Notes under the pieces: model-generated | The model's input: only the letters and a program-made list of their open reading frames with translations | What the model was told of the DNA's origin: nothing | Database searches by the model: none | Part shown: one piece after another, positions 1 to 6,636 of the stretch | Numbering within the stretch: position 1 is the stretch's first letter | How the letters are laid out: every line of letters begins with the position of its first letter | Made by a program: the position numbers and the translations under genes | Assembly: GCA_036273455.1 (NCBI GenBank) | Contig: DASUHP010000044.1 | Coordinates: 1-8,638, forward strand | Direction: 5' to 3' | Source of the DNA: CAIYRG01 sp036273455 | GTDB lineage: Bacteria > Pseudomonadota > Alphaproteobacteria > Micropepsales > Micropepsaceae | Length of the DNA stretch: 8,638 nt

Positions 1-112
1 GTTTATCCATGAATTCTGGCCGCTCATTCTTGTGCTGTGTCTGGCGCAGATCGGCGCCCAGGCAATGAAGGGGCCGTTCCTCGGACTGACTTCGGAATGG
101 CTCGCCGGACCT
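1..112. repeat. Terminal direct repeat, left copy
   Basis: Bases 1-112 match bases 8527-8638 exactly, in the same orientation, and both copies run to the very edge of the sequence. This is what a circular or tandem contig looks like when the overlap is not trimmed. The repeat lies inside MFS transporter coding sequence and has no inverted ends of its own, so it does not look like a transposon terminus. The unit length after removing one copy is 8526 bp. Confidence 0.97.
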
Positions 113-325
113 GCGGCCGTGGTGGGATTTGCCCAGGTGAATGCGCTGGGTAATGCCGCCGCATTTCTGGCGAGCACCTCCATCGGCGTGATCCGGGAAT
201 CCACGGGCAGCTTTCAACTGGCTCTGGTGCCGCTGATGTGCACCGCCCTGACGGGGGCTCTTGGGCTGATCGTGATGGCCCGGCGCGACACGCTTCATCG
301 CCGTCTCGCCAAGCGCCGCGGATAA
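2..325 (+). CDS. MFS transporter, C-terminal part (5' truncated)
   Basis: This open frame enters from the left edge in frame 2 and ends at TAA 323-325, giving about 107 residues. A GTG at 32 is an internal codon, not a likely start. The stretch KGPFLGLTSEWLAG, followed by a hydrophobic helix containing VNALGN, fits the C-terminal half of anion:cation symporter (ACS, phthalate/tartrate-type) MFS permeases, which usually have a KGPFW...P/SEF motif here and a conserved N-S/A-x-G-N in the next helix. About three to four hydrophobic segments are visible, then a basic tail (RRDTLHRRLAKRRG) typical of a cytoplasmic C-terminus. Substrate cannot be inferred. If the ends are joined, the upstream part is the frameshifted piece at 8359-8526, so the whole gene is probably a non-functional remnant without its N-terminal half. 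Confidence 0.8.
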   Translation, partial: FIHEFWPLILVLCLAQIGAQAMKGPFLGLTSEWLAGPAAVVGFAQVNALGNAAAFLASTSIGVIRESTGSFQLALVPLMCTALTGALGLIVMARRDTLHRRLAKRRG

Positions 326-388
326 TAGTGAAGCGCCCGCAGCATCAACTGCTCATCGATGAACTGGTCGGAACAGATGTCCGCTTAT

Positions 389-484
389 GGCGATGAGATG
401 AAGTGTGCCCCGAAATCCGGAAAGGTCAATCTTCACCGCAGAGCAGACGTGGCGCAGACATCGCCGATTGGGCGAGATTGACCC
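389..484 (+). repeat. Dispersed ~95 bp palindromic repeat, copy 1
   Basis: This stretch aligns with 2007-2100 in direct orientation. There are about four substitutions plus a 2-base length difference, roughly 93% identity by eye. It contains a 9 bp inverted repeat, GGTCAATCT (424-432) and AGATTGACC (475-483), so the transcript or single strand could fold into a stem with a 42-nt loop. It encodes no protein. Its minus-strand translation resembles the spurious short ORFs that alphaproteobacterial intergenic repeats often yield (recalled from memory, not searched). It may be a miniature element without its own transposase. Confidence 0.75.
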
Positions 485-648
485 TTTTGAGCCGTTCGCA
501 GCGGCTTCGGGGCGGCGTCCTTATAAAATCTCGCCGGCAGAACGATTTAAAGCCTGCGTTGCGTCGATCGGTTGAAGTGACCGTTCTGGGGCGACGCGAC
601 AAAGCAGTTTCGGGCATGGCATATCAGCATGAGCCTCGATGTTGAGCG

Positions 649-691
649 GGGCGAAGCCCGTCGAAGAGCTCAGGCAGTGTGAACTTCGCCC
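649..691. repeat. Degenerate inverted repeat, 8 bp arms
   Basis: GGGCGAAG (649-656) pairs with CTTCGCCC (684-691) across a 27-nt gap. The intervening text has the tcgaag...ctcagg flavour of intergenic repeats common in sphingomonad-like genomes, but it is too degenerate to assign. It lies downstream of the minus-strand desaturase and has no T-tract, so a terminator role is not supported. Confidence 0.3.
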
Positions 692-845
692 GTGCAGGTA
701 CAAAAATTAGTGTAAAATCGAGGAAATTTTCCCGATTGGGGGATGTTTTAGTTTGACGGTTCCCCCTTCGAGCAGTACGCGAATTTCTCCAGTTTCTGAC
801 AGAACTGCCGATGTGCTGCCGACGATTGGGTGCCTACCCACGCAA

Positions 846-1919
846 TCATTTCGAGGCGCGCCTTACATCGCGGAACGAAACGAGCTTCTGCTCCGATTCG
901 TCCCACAACGCCAATCGAACGCTGGCAAGGCTCTGAGTGAACGTGACCCGCCCGCGAGCGTGCAACCAAGGATGGTCGCGCAGGACTCTACGCAGGCGGT
1001 AAAACGGAATACGGCTGCACAGATGATGGACGTGATGAACGCCTATATCCGCCGTAAACCATCGTAAGACGGCAGGTAAATCGTAATGGGAGCTTCCCGA
1101 CAGCGCCGCGTCGTGGAGATTCCAAGTTGGGTCGCGGGACCAGGCAACTTGCTCGAACTGGTGCTGCACATAGAACAGCCAAACTCCCATTGACGCGGCA
1201 AGGAACACGACTGGCAGGTGGATTGCGAGTAGCGCCCTGATGCCGACAAACCATATTACCAGAGATGACAGCGCCGCGATCGCGAGATTTGTCCCGACGG
1301 CGCTTATCCACGGCCGCAGGCCTCCGCTCATTTGACCGAAAGGCAGACGGTGCTGGAAAAAGAACAGAAAGGCAGGTCCGACGCCGAACATGACCAGCGG
1401 ATTGCGGTAGGCACGATAGCAAAAACGTCCCCATGCCGAGCGCGTGAAATACTCGTCGACGGTGAGCGTGAGTATGTCTCCCGTACCTCGTCGATCGAGG
1501 TTGCCGGACGTCGCATGATGAAGGGCATGGTTGCGCTTCCAATAGTCATAGGGCGTAAAAGTCAGAATCCCAAGGATTCGGCCTGTCCAGTCGTTTGCGA
1601 AACGTTTGGGAAAAAATGCACCGTGGCCGCAATCGTGCTGAATCATAAACAGGCGAACGAGGAAGCCCGCGACGGGGATCGCCATGAGCAGTGTCAGCCA
1701 ATAGCCAATGCGGAGCGACATCCACATCGCGAACCAACTCGCGATCAGCAACCCACCCGTCATGATGAGTTCCAAAGAAGCACGTAGCCAGCTCGATCTC
1801 CTGTAGCTGGTGAGGTTTTGAATCAATGCACCGGTGTTGGGTGGCTCGTCGGGTGAGAGAGAATCCAATTCGATCGTCACGCCCGGAGCTTCATCTGATA
1901 AAACGCCACATTGTTCCAT
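846..1919 (-). CDS. Membrane fatty acid desaturase (DesA-like)
   Basis: The gene encodes a 357-residue integral membrane di-iron desaturase, predicted to insert a double bond into acyl chains using oxygen and electrons from ferredoxin or a similar donor. All three histidine boxes are present: HDCGHG at 95-100, HALHH at 131-135 and HHVHH at 295-299. FYVQHQFE at 249-256 is another conserved patch. Hydrophobic spans lie at about 48-70, 72-93, 175-188, 205-225 and 228-250, the usual layout. Length is normal for bacterial delta-12/omega-type acyl-lipid desaturases, and nothing looks broken. The ATG start (1917-1919) gives a hydrophilic N-terminus of about 40 residues. No clear Shine-Dalgarno precedes it, and the only promoter-like pair (TTCAGT/TAAAAT, complement of 2015-2020 and 1991-1996, 18 bp spacer) is weak. 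It stands alone between two direct copies of an intergenic repeat. Regiospecificity cannot be told from sequence. The wider family also includes carotenoid and sphingolipid enzymes. Confidence 0.93.
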   Translation of the reverse strand: MEQCGVLSDEAPGVTIELDSLSPDEPPNTGALIQNLTSYRRSSWLRASLELIMTGGLLIASWFAMWMSLRIGYWLTLLMAIPVAGFLVRLFMIQHDCGHGAFFPKRFANDWTGRILGILTFTPYDYWKRNHALHHATSGNLDRRGTGDILTLTVDEYFTRSAWGRFCYRAYRNPLVMFGVGPAFLFFFQHRLPFGQMSGGLRPWISAVGTNLAIAALSSLVIWFVGIRALLAIHLPVVFLAASMGVWLFYVQHQFEQVAWSRDPTWNLHDAALSGSSHYDLPAVLRWFTADIGVHHVHHLCSRIPFYRLRRVLRDHPWLHARGRVTFTQSLASVRLALWDESEQKLVSFRDVRRASK

Positions 1920-2006
1920 AAATCTGGATATTCAACCCACACGTTACAAGGTGACCGCGACGAGGCGTGAGCCCCTTTTTCGGCGGTCCCATTTTAAGAC
2001 GCTATT

Positions 2007-2107
2007 GGCGATGAACTGAAGTGTGCACCGAAATCCGGAAAGGTCAATCTTCACCGCAGAGCAGACGCCGCAGACATCGCCGATTGGGAGAGATTGACCC
2101 AATTCGG
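2007..2107 (+). repeat. Dispersed ~95 bp palindromic repeat, copy 2
   Basis: This is the second copy of the element at 389-484, in the same orientation. The inner inverted arms GGTCAATCT (2042-2050) and AGATTGACC (2091-2099) are perfect. In this copy the pairing continues outward with CCGAAAT (2028-2034) against AATTCGG (2101-2107), 6 of 7 matched, so it looks like the more complete version. The copy lies upstream of the desaturase start, and the PAS remnant ends about 24 bp beyond it. No target-site duplication could be defined by eye. Confidence 0.75.
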
Positions 2108-2130
2108 ACATTTCAACTGGGGAGAGGAGC

Positions 2131-2424
2131 CTATCGCTTTCCGCGTTCAGCAGACTCGAACAGGTTGCGATCCTTTTCCTCGTTCGCACGCAACGCTTGT
2201 TCGGCCTCTTTCTCAAGCGTCACGTCGCGGCTTGCTCCTACGATGCGGACGGCATGCCGGGCAGCGCCCTCGCCTTCGAACCCGGCTTTGCCCCATGCGC
2301 GAAGCCAGCGGCATGTCCCGTCCGCCTGAGCAATTCGATAGTCGATATCGTAGTGGCCATCACCGTTGGCGTCCGATGCCCGCTTGCTGTCCCTTATTGC
2401 GTTTGGTGATAAGCGACCTGTCAA
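2131..2424 (-). pseudogene. PAS-domain sensor protein fragment
   Basis: The frame of up to 97 codons ends at TAG (complement of 2131-2133). Residues from about 12 to 75 read like the second half of a PAS_3/PAC sensory fold: YDIDYRIAQADGTCRWLRAW, then a strand ending RIVGASRDVT, then the linker EKEAEQALRANEEKDRNLFES that usually leads into another PAS or a kinase module. The only start is TTG, and the first half of the PAS is missing. The preceding bases in another frame read V-D-R-S-L-I-T, which would fit the HPDDR-type start of this motif if one base near 2410 had been gained. Downstream, homology ends right after LFES, close to repeat copy 2. No kinase or GGDEF domain follows. It is most likely a decayed remnant of a sensor histidine kinase or diguanylate cyclase. 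Confidence 0.65.
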
Positions 2425-2609
2425 CCCGCCGCAGTGTCGTCGCCAAGTGACCCAAGTGCGACAACGCGGGCGCGGACAGCGCGTATGCCGGCCGATAGAA
2501 CCGTTTCAAGCATCGGCGCGGCGACAAAGATCGTTGGGGCGCATGGGGGTGGAGGTTTTCGGCCACCGTCTTTATTCACGGAACAGTTTCCCATCGATTC
2601 GTGGGGGAA
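2425..2609. promoter_or_regulatory. Leader region of the iron operon, no Fur box seen
   Basis: The roughly 180 bp upstream of the siderophore receptor must hold its promoter unless the operon is read from outside. I looked for a Fur-type palindrome (GATAATGATAATCATTATC-like) and for an Irr/ICE-like or RirA/IRO-like box and saw none that is convincing. No strong -35/-10 pair is clear either. A purine-rich run, GGGGGAA (2603-2609), directly abuts the ATG at 2610. Confidence 0.25.
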
Positions 2610-4823
2610 ATGAAACAGACTTCTGGATTGCCGGAGACTGGCGCGACGGAATCCCGTGGAGGGACGGTTGTCAGAAAACGCCTGCTTGCCGGCTCAGCGC
2701 TGAGCATCGCCTGGGCGAGTGTCGCATTGGCAGGAGAAAGCCCCATAGCGGCCTCCGCTCCGGAGCAGGTGCTGATACAGGGCCAATTGCCTGGAGCATA
2801 CAATATCGGCGTGCCATCACTGTCGAAATTAACTGAGCCGCTGGTCGATACGCCGCAATCGGTACAGGTGATTTCCAATCCCCTGCTGAAGGACGAAGCG
2901 GTCACCAATTTTAACGACGCGCTGCGCAACGTTCCCGGCATCAGCCTCGGCGCCGGCGAATTCTCGTGGCAGGGCAACAATCCAACGATTCGCGGATTCG
3001 CCGCACGCAGCGATATCTTTCTCGATGGGCTTCGCGATTTTGGGAATTACTACCGGGATCCGTTCAACCTTCAGCAGATCGAAGTGCTGGAGGGCCCGTC
3101 ATCGGTGTTGTTCGGTCGCGGATCAACCGGTGGCGTCATCAATCAGGTCAGCAAAGTTCCGGCGCAGGATGGTTTCGTGGAGGGGACTATTGTCGGGGGT
3201 ACGGACCTGACCCGCCGGGCGACGGTCGATGTCAATGCTCCGGTACCTGCATTGGGCAGCGATGCAGCGTTTCGGTTCAACGCCATGGCGCATGCCCAGG
3301 ACGTGGCGGGACGTGATGCCGCCAAAGACAGCCGGTTCGGTTTTGCGCCGAGTCTCGCGCTTGGACTCGGTACGCCGACGCGGTTGCTGGTCTCATATTT
3401 CAATCAGACGGCAAACGATGTCCCCGACTATGGTGTGCCGTGGCTTGGGACACTACCCGCGCCTGTCCCGCGGCAGAATTTCTATGGCTTCAAAAGCGAT
3501 TTCCTGCAAACCGGAACGGACATTGGGACGATCCGAATCGAACATGACGTGAATGCGGACCTGACGCTGCGCAATGTGGCGCGCTACGCCTATTACACTC
3601 GTGAATTTCGGATCAGCGAGCCGATCATCTCCGCTCCTGCCGGTACGCCGCTGTCGGACATACCGGTTAACCTGAACATCTGGAGCGGCAATGGCATTGA
3701 AACCATGGCCTGGGATCAGGCACAAGCAACGGCTGAGTTCGGCACCGGGCAACTGTCGCATACCCTCGTTGCAGGCATTGAAGGCGGGCGCGAAAGCTCG
3801 GCTCCGGAATTCGACAACAGCTCGGGTGTTCCCCCGGTGCCGCTGCTCTCGCCCAACCCCGATCGCCCTTTTGTCGCAGCATCGACGTTTCCTAGGCTGA
3901 TTGGAAATACGATCGCCTGGAGTTTTGCGCCTTATGCTCTCGATACCATCAAATGGGGCGATCAACTCGAAATTACCGGCGGAATTCGCTGGGACTATTT
4001 TGCCACGCATTATCGCGCTACGCGCTACTCCGCCACCTCACCAGGAACAATCACCGGCACCGATAATGTGCCCCGGGTGGATACCCAGCCCGATTATCGC
4101 GCCGCAATCGTGTACAAGCCGGCCGGCAACGGAAGCATCTATGCCGATTTCGGTACTTCGTTCGATCCTTCCGCCGAGAGTCTGTCTCAGATCACCAGCG
4201 GGCGCTCACTGGCAATTTCCAATGCAGATCTGACGCCGGAAAAAAATCGCACGATTGATTTCGGGACTAAATGGAATGTCCTCGCGGACCGGCTATCGCT
4301 GACGGGCTCGGTGTTCCGGGAACAGAAATTGAATGCGCGCGAGCCGGACCCGAACAATGCGGGATTCAACAGGTTGGCGGGGACACAGCAAGTGGACGGC
4401 GTGTCGTTCAGCGCTACGGGGCACCTGACAGAGAGCTGGCAGATGATTGCCGGTTACACATACCTGGACGGAAGAGTCACGAAATCTGAGTCCGGAGCCG
4501 CGCCGGCCGGTTCATTGCTGCCGAACACGCCGAGGAACTCGCTTAATTTTTTCACGGAATACCGGCTCGGCGGCGGCTTCGAGATCGGCGGCGGCGGACA
4601 GTATGAGAGCTCCCGTCTTGCGCAAAATACTCCGCCCCTCAGAGGTGTTCCGGGGTATTGGACGTTCGATGCGATGGGCAGGTACGACTTCAGCGAGAAA
4701 TGGTCGCTGCAGCTCAATGTCACGAATCTGCTGAACGCGGTTTACTATGACCAAATTCATCCTTTTCATGTGGTGCCAGGTGCGGGCCGAACTGCCTTGC
4801 TGACCCTGAACTGGAGGATGTGA
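2610..4823 (+). CDS. TonB-dependent siderophore receptor
   Basis: This is an outer-membrane receptor that imports a ferric siderophore using TonB/ExbBD energy; the Fiu/FhuA-like class is likely. With GTG 2601 the protein has 740 residues; I prefer ATG 2610 (737 residues) because neither start has a well-spaced Shine-Dalgarno and ATG is the commoner codon. In 740-residue numbering, a basic n-region (VVRKR, 24-28) and hydrophobic core end at ALA (about 42-44), a signal peptidase I site. A TonB-box-like EQVLIQG lies near 55-61. The plug covers about 75-187 with hallmark pieces: LVDTPQSVQVI, ALRNVPGI, IRGF (130-133), DGLRD, and IEVLEGPSSVLFGRGSTGGV. The rest is a 22-strand barrel, with NVTNLLNAVYYD near the end typical of this family. 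The last residue is Met (LTLNWRM) rather than the usual aromatic. Its stop overlaps the start region of the hydroxylase. The siderophore type cannot be read from sequence. Confidence 0.93.
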   Translation: MKQTSGLPETGATESRGGTVVRKRLLAGSALSIAWASVALAGESPIAASAPEQVLIQGQLPGAYNIGVPSLSKLTEPLVDTPQSVQVISNPLLKDEAVTNFNDALRNVPGISLGAGEFSWQGNNPTIRGFAARSDIFLDGLRDFGNYYRDPFNLQQIEVLEGPSSVLFGRGSTGGVINQVSKVPAQDGFVEGTIVGGTDLTRRATVDVNAPVPALGSDAAFRFNAMAHAQDVAGRDAAKDSRFGFAPSLALGLGTPTRLLVSYFNQTANDVPDYGVPWLGTLPAPVPRQNFYGFKSDFLQTGTDIGTIRIEHDVNADLTLRNVARYAYYTREFRISEPIISAPAGTPLSDIPVNLNIWSGNGIETMAWDQAQATAEFGTGQLSHTLVAGIEGGRESSAPEFDNSSGVPPVPLLSPNPDRPFVAASTFPRLIGNTIAWSFAPYALDTIKWGDQLEITGGIRWDYFATHYRATRYSATSPGTITGTDNVPRVDTQPDYRAAIVYKPAGNGSIYADFGTSFDPSAESLSQITSGRSLAISNADLTPEKNRTIDFGTKWNVLADRLSLTGSVFREQKLNAREPDPNNAGFNRLAGTQQVDGVSFSATGHLTESWQMIAGYTYLDGRVTKSESGAAPAGSLLPNTPRNSLNFFTEYRLGGGFEIGGGGQYESSRLAQNTPPLRGVPGYWTFDAMGRYDFSEKWSLQLNVTNLLNAVYYDQIHPFHVVPGAGRTALLTLNWRM
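4813..4817 (+). promoter_or_regulatory. Shine-Dalgarno for the PiuC-type hydroxylase
   Basis: GGAGG lies inside the last codons of the receptor. It is 11 nt before GTG 4829 and only 2 nt before GTG 4820. The spacing therefore favours 4829, which also gives the family's usual N-terminus. Placement inside the upstream gene implies translational coupling. Confidence 0.6.
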
Positions 4824-4828
4824 CTAAC

Positions 4829-5509
4829 GTGCTGTTGCAAATTCCACGGCTGCTTGATTCGAATCAACTGGCCGAATGCCGCGATGCGTTGACAGGTGCA
4901 AACTGGACCGACGGCCGGGCCACGGCGGGATATCTGTCCAACGCGGTGAAGCACAATCAGCAGATTGCCGAAAGCGACCCGGTGGCGCGCAGACTGGGAA
5001 AGCTCATCCTCGACGCGCTGGACGGCAATCAAGTTTTTATTTCCGCCGCGCTGCCGCTGAAAATAGTGCCGCCTTTGTTCAACCGCTACGCCGGCGGACA
5101 GCATTATGGCGGCCATGTCGATGGCGCCGTGCGGCCCGTGTATGGCACGCCGCACCGGGTGCGTACGGACTTGTCGGCAACGATTTTTCTGTCGGCCCCG
5201 GAAGAGTATGACGGCGGCGAACTGGTGATCGAAGACGGTTCAGGTTCTCGCCGCATCAAACTGCCCGCAGGCGACATGGTGCTTTATTCCGGCACCAGCG
5301 TGCATCGGGTCGAACCGGTGACCCGGGGAAACCGGCTGGCGTCATTCTTCTGGATCCAAAGCATGGTGCGCGAAGACGCGAAGCGCGAGGTTTTGTTCTC
5401 AATCGACAATGCACTGCAGAGACTCGGCCGCGATGTGCCTGGTCATCAGTCGCTCGTCGAGATCGCCGGCGCCTATCACAATCTGCTCCGCCTCTGGTCA
5501 GATACTTAG
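4829..5509 (+). CDS. piuC: Fe(II)/2-oxoglutarate hydroxylase, PiuC/YbiX family
   Basis: This is a cytoplasmic PKHD-type dioxygenase of the family named PiuC in Pseudomonas and YbiX in Escherichia coli, regularly encoded beside iron-siderophore receptors; its exact substrate is unsettled. From GTG 4829 it has 226 residues and begins with LLQIPRLLD, like family members of about 225 residues. A GTG at 4820 would add three residues and overlap the receptor stop as GTGA. Iron ligands are visible in HVDG (His96, Asp98) and TSVHRVEPV (His159), and GNRL (Arg169) is the expected 2-oxoglutarate-binding arginine. FNRYAGGQHYGGH before the first ligand is highly characteristic. The C-terminal ~45 residues match the family's helical extension (REDAKREVLFSIDNALQRL). 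No frameshift or missing key residue is seen. It is co-transcribed with the receptor and ends in a TAG whose G begins the downstream palindrome. Confidence 0.93.
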   Translation: MLLQIPRLLDSNQLAECRDALTGANWTDGRATAGYLSNAVKHNQQIAESDPVARRLGKLILDALDGNQVFISAALPLKIVPPLFNRYAGGQHYGGHVDGAVRPVYGTPHRVRTDLSATIFLSAPEEYDGGELVIEDGSGSRRIKLPAGDMVLYSGTSVHRVEPVTRGNRLASFFWIQSMVREDAKREVLFSIDNALQRLGRDVPGHQSLVEIAGAYHNLLRLWSDT

Positions 5510-5544
5510 AGCGTGATCCAATTAAATGGAATCGGATCACGCTC
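5509..5544. terminator. Strong palindrome at the end of the iron operon
   Basis: GAGCGTGATCC (5509-5519) pairs perfectly with GGATCACGCTC (5534-5544) across a 14-nt loop. The stem starts on the last base of the hydroxylase stop codon. The genes on either side converge, so a bidirectional stop would fit, although no clean T-tract follows. The arms also resemble a short palindrome common between genes in alphaproteobacteria (from memory), so it may be a dispersed repeat acting as a terminator or mRNA 3'-end stabiliser. Confidence 0.6.
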
Positions 5545-5559
5545 CAGATTCCTTTAATT
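5520..5559. repeat. Second, interlocking inverted repeat
   Basis: AATTAAATGGAATC (5520-5533) is complementary to GATTCCTTTAATT (5547-5559), giving 13 pairs with one bulged T (5527). The left arm is exactly the loop of the preceding hairpin, and the right arm lies just past that hairpin. The two stems could form a pseudoknot or exclude each other. Confidence 0.55.
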
Positions 5560-5829
5560 GTCGCGCAATCTATCGGCGAACCGCTCACACTTCCGCCTTC
5601 GCGGCGCGCCAAAGCGCCGACTCGCATTTTTGCCGCTGTGCCCTGGCGTCGCTACGGCGCGACGGCGGTGCCGGATTGCGCTCTGGCCGGATGAAAGCGT
5701 TGGCATGACGGTTCTGGCGTATCCCGGGCTACTCAAACCGAATACCCGCTGGCGGCTTCTCAATCCTTTTCGGACATGATCCGCTGCCTCGTGATTTCGC
5801 CGTCGAAAGGGGAGAGGTGAATTCCGGCG
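5560..5829. other. Convergent intergenic region, no gene
   Basis: These 270 bp lie between the iron operon and the minus-strand PLD operon. Short frames occur on both strands, but none has family features, a ribosome site or a plausible composition. Several GC-rich short palindromes are present (for example the ggcgcgcc core near 5600), but no single clear terminator for the minus-strand operon. Confidence 0.5.
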
Positions 5830-6636
5830 TTACGGGGCGGCGGGCGGGTCGCGGTCGGTTGGGACATCGCTGAAATAGCGAAACATCGCCACCGCACGAT
5901 TGATGTAGGACGCATCAGGAATGATCCGCTCAAACAGGCGGGCGGCATAGAGCACGCGCGTGAAGCTGTAAAAGCGCCAGGAATCGCCGGTCTCGTGCGT
6001 GAAAAAATACCAGGTCTGGACATTTCCCGGAGCCGCGAAACTCAGCAGGAACCAGCGCAGCGGTGTAGCATTGGCGGTTTCCAGCACGATGGTTGAGTTG
6101 CTATCGCCGGTGACACGCAGACTGGAAACCGCGTCGCGGCCCGAACGGTTGTCGGCGGCGAGGAAATTCAGCTCCCGGCCGCTCAGCAGGTCATCGGCGG
6201 AAAAATCCGCCCGGCGCTTGCCGGGATCGCGGCCGTCAAGCGCGAATGCTCGCGTGAACATCGCGTTCCAGCGTTTGTCGGTGACCGACCAATAGCGCAC
6301 ATCAGTGAGCGACGAGATGGCGCCGATTCGCGCGAGCAGTGCAGCGGGATCGGCGGCGCTGTGAAAACGGCCCGCGAGGCCGACCACCAGCGTTGCCGAA
6401 TTTTGTGTCCAAACAGTGCAGGCGGGAATGTTCCAGCTCGCAGCGGTATCGCGTGCCGTCGATAGCGCGATATTGGGCGGCGCATCGAGTGGAGCGTAGC
6501 CTGGCACCGGGTCGGCGGCGGCGCAGGGTGGGCGCGGTTGTACAGATATGACCGCAGTGGCCGCCAGAGCGGCATACGCACAGGGCAGCGCCGCGATCAA
6601 TGTCATGCACGCGATTGACCGCCCGGTCCGCTTCAA
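5830..6636 (-). CDS. Exported protein of unknown function (DUF6675-like)
   Basis: The protein has 268 residues with a Sec signal peptide: KR near the start, a hydrophobic core at about 9-25 and an ALA-type cleavage site. The mature part has two cysteines (38 and 73) that could form a disulfide, and no transmembrane span. Conserved-looking pieces are RIGAIS...VRYWSVTDKRW (about 103-123), FSADDLLSGRELNF (145-158), TPLRWFLLSF (191-200), WYFF...DSWRFYSFTR (209-227) and a C-terminal SYINRAVAMFRYF...PTDRDPPAAP. This pattern matches from memory an uncharacterised alphaproteobacterial family, possibly DUF6675; the name needs a profile search. Start TTG (complement of 6634-6636) overlaps the PLD stop as TTGA and has AGGA 6 nt upstream (complement of about 6643-6646). 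An ATG ten codons later is possible but loses the basic n-region. It probably works in the periplasm with the PLD lipoprotein. Confidence 0.8.
   Translation of the reverse strand: MKRTGRSIACMTLIAALPCAYAALAATAVISVQPRPPCAAADPVPGYAPLDAPPNIALSTARDTAASWNIPACTVWTQNSATLVVGLAGRFHSAADPAALLARIGAISSLTDVRYWSVTDKRWNAMFTRAFALDGRDPGKRRADFSADDLLSGRELNFLAADNRSGRDAVSSLRVTGDSNSTIVLETANATPLRWFLLSFAAPGNVQTWYFFTHETGDSWRFYSFTRVLYAARLFERIIPDASYINRAVAMFRYFSDVPTDRDPPAAP

Larger units (their letters stand above)
326..845. other. Intergenic region, no gene
   Basis: About 520 bp lie between the MFS remnant and the end of the desaturase. The short frames here show no recognisable protein. The region holds repeat copy 1 (389-484), a weak palindrome (649-691) and an AT-richer stretch near 700-760. 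No convincing promoter or terminator was identified. Confidence 0.6.

Noticed and set aside
403..645. Plus-strand open frame starting in repeat copy 1
   Set aside because: Its start codon lies in the dispersed repeat, the composition is arginine-rich noise, and there is no ribosome site.
988..1542. Minus-strand open frame of 184 codons
   Set aside because: It overlaps the desaturase in another frame and lacks any recognisable pattern, while the desaturase has all three histidine boxes.
1960..1985. GGC-GTGA-GCC followed by TTTTT as a terminator
   Set aside because: The stem is only about three base pairs and no plus-strand gene ends there.
1944..2216. Minus-strand open frame of 90 codons through repeat copy 2
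   Set aside because: The translation is repeat-derived text of the kind often mis-annotated in alphaproteobacteria, and it also runs into the PAS remnant in the wrong frame.
2425..2609. Possible Fur box upstream of the siderophore receptor
   Set aside because: No 19 bp palindrome of the expected type could be found by eye on either strand.
3453..4010. Minus-strand open frame of 185 codons
   Set aside because: It is a shadow of the receptor barrel; the receptor frame is continuous with recognised motifs.
5558..5779. Short open frames on both strands between the convergent operons
   Set aside because: No domain, signal, ribosome site or conserved pattern; they look like GC-rich intergenic noise.
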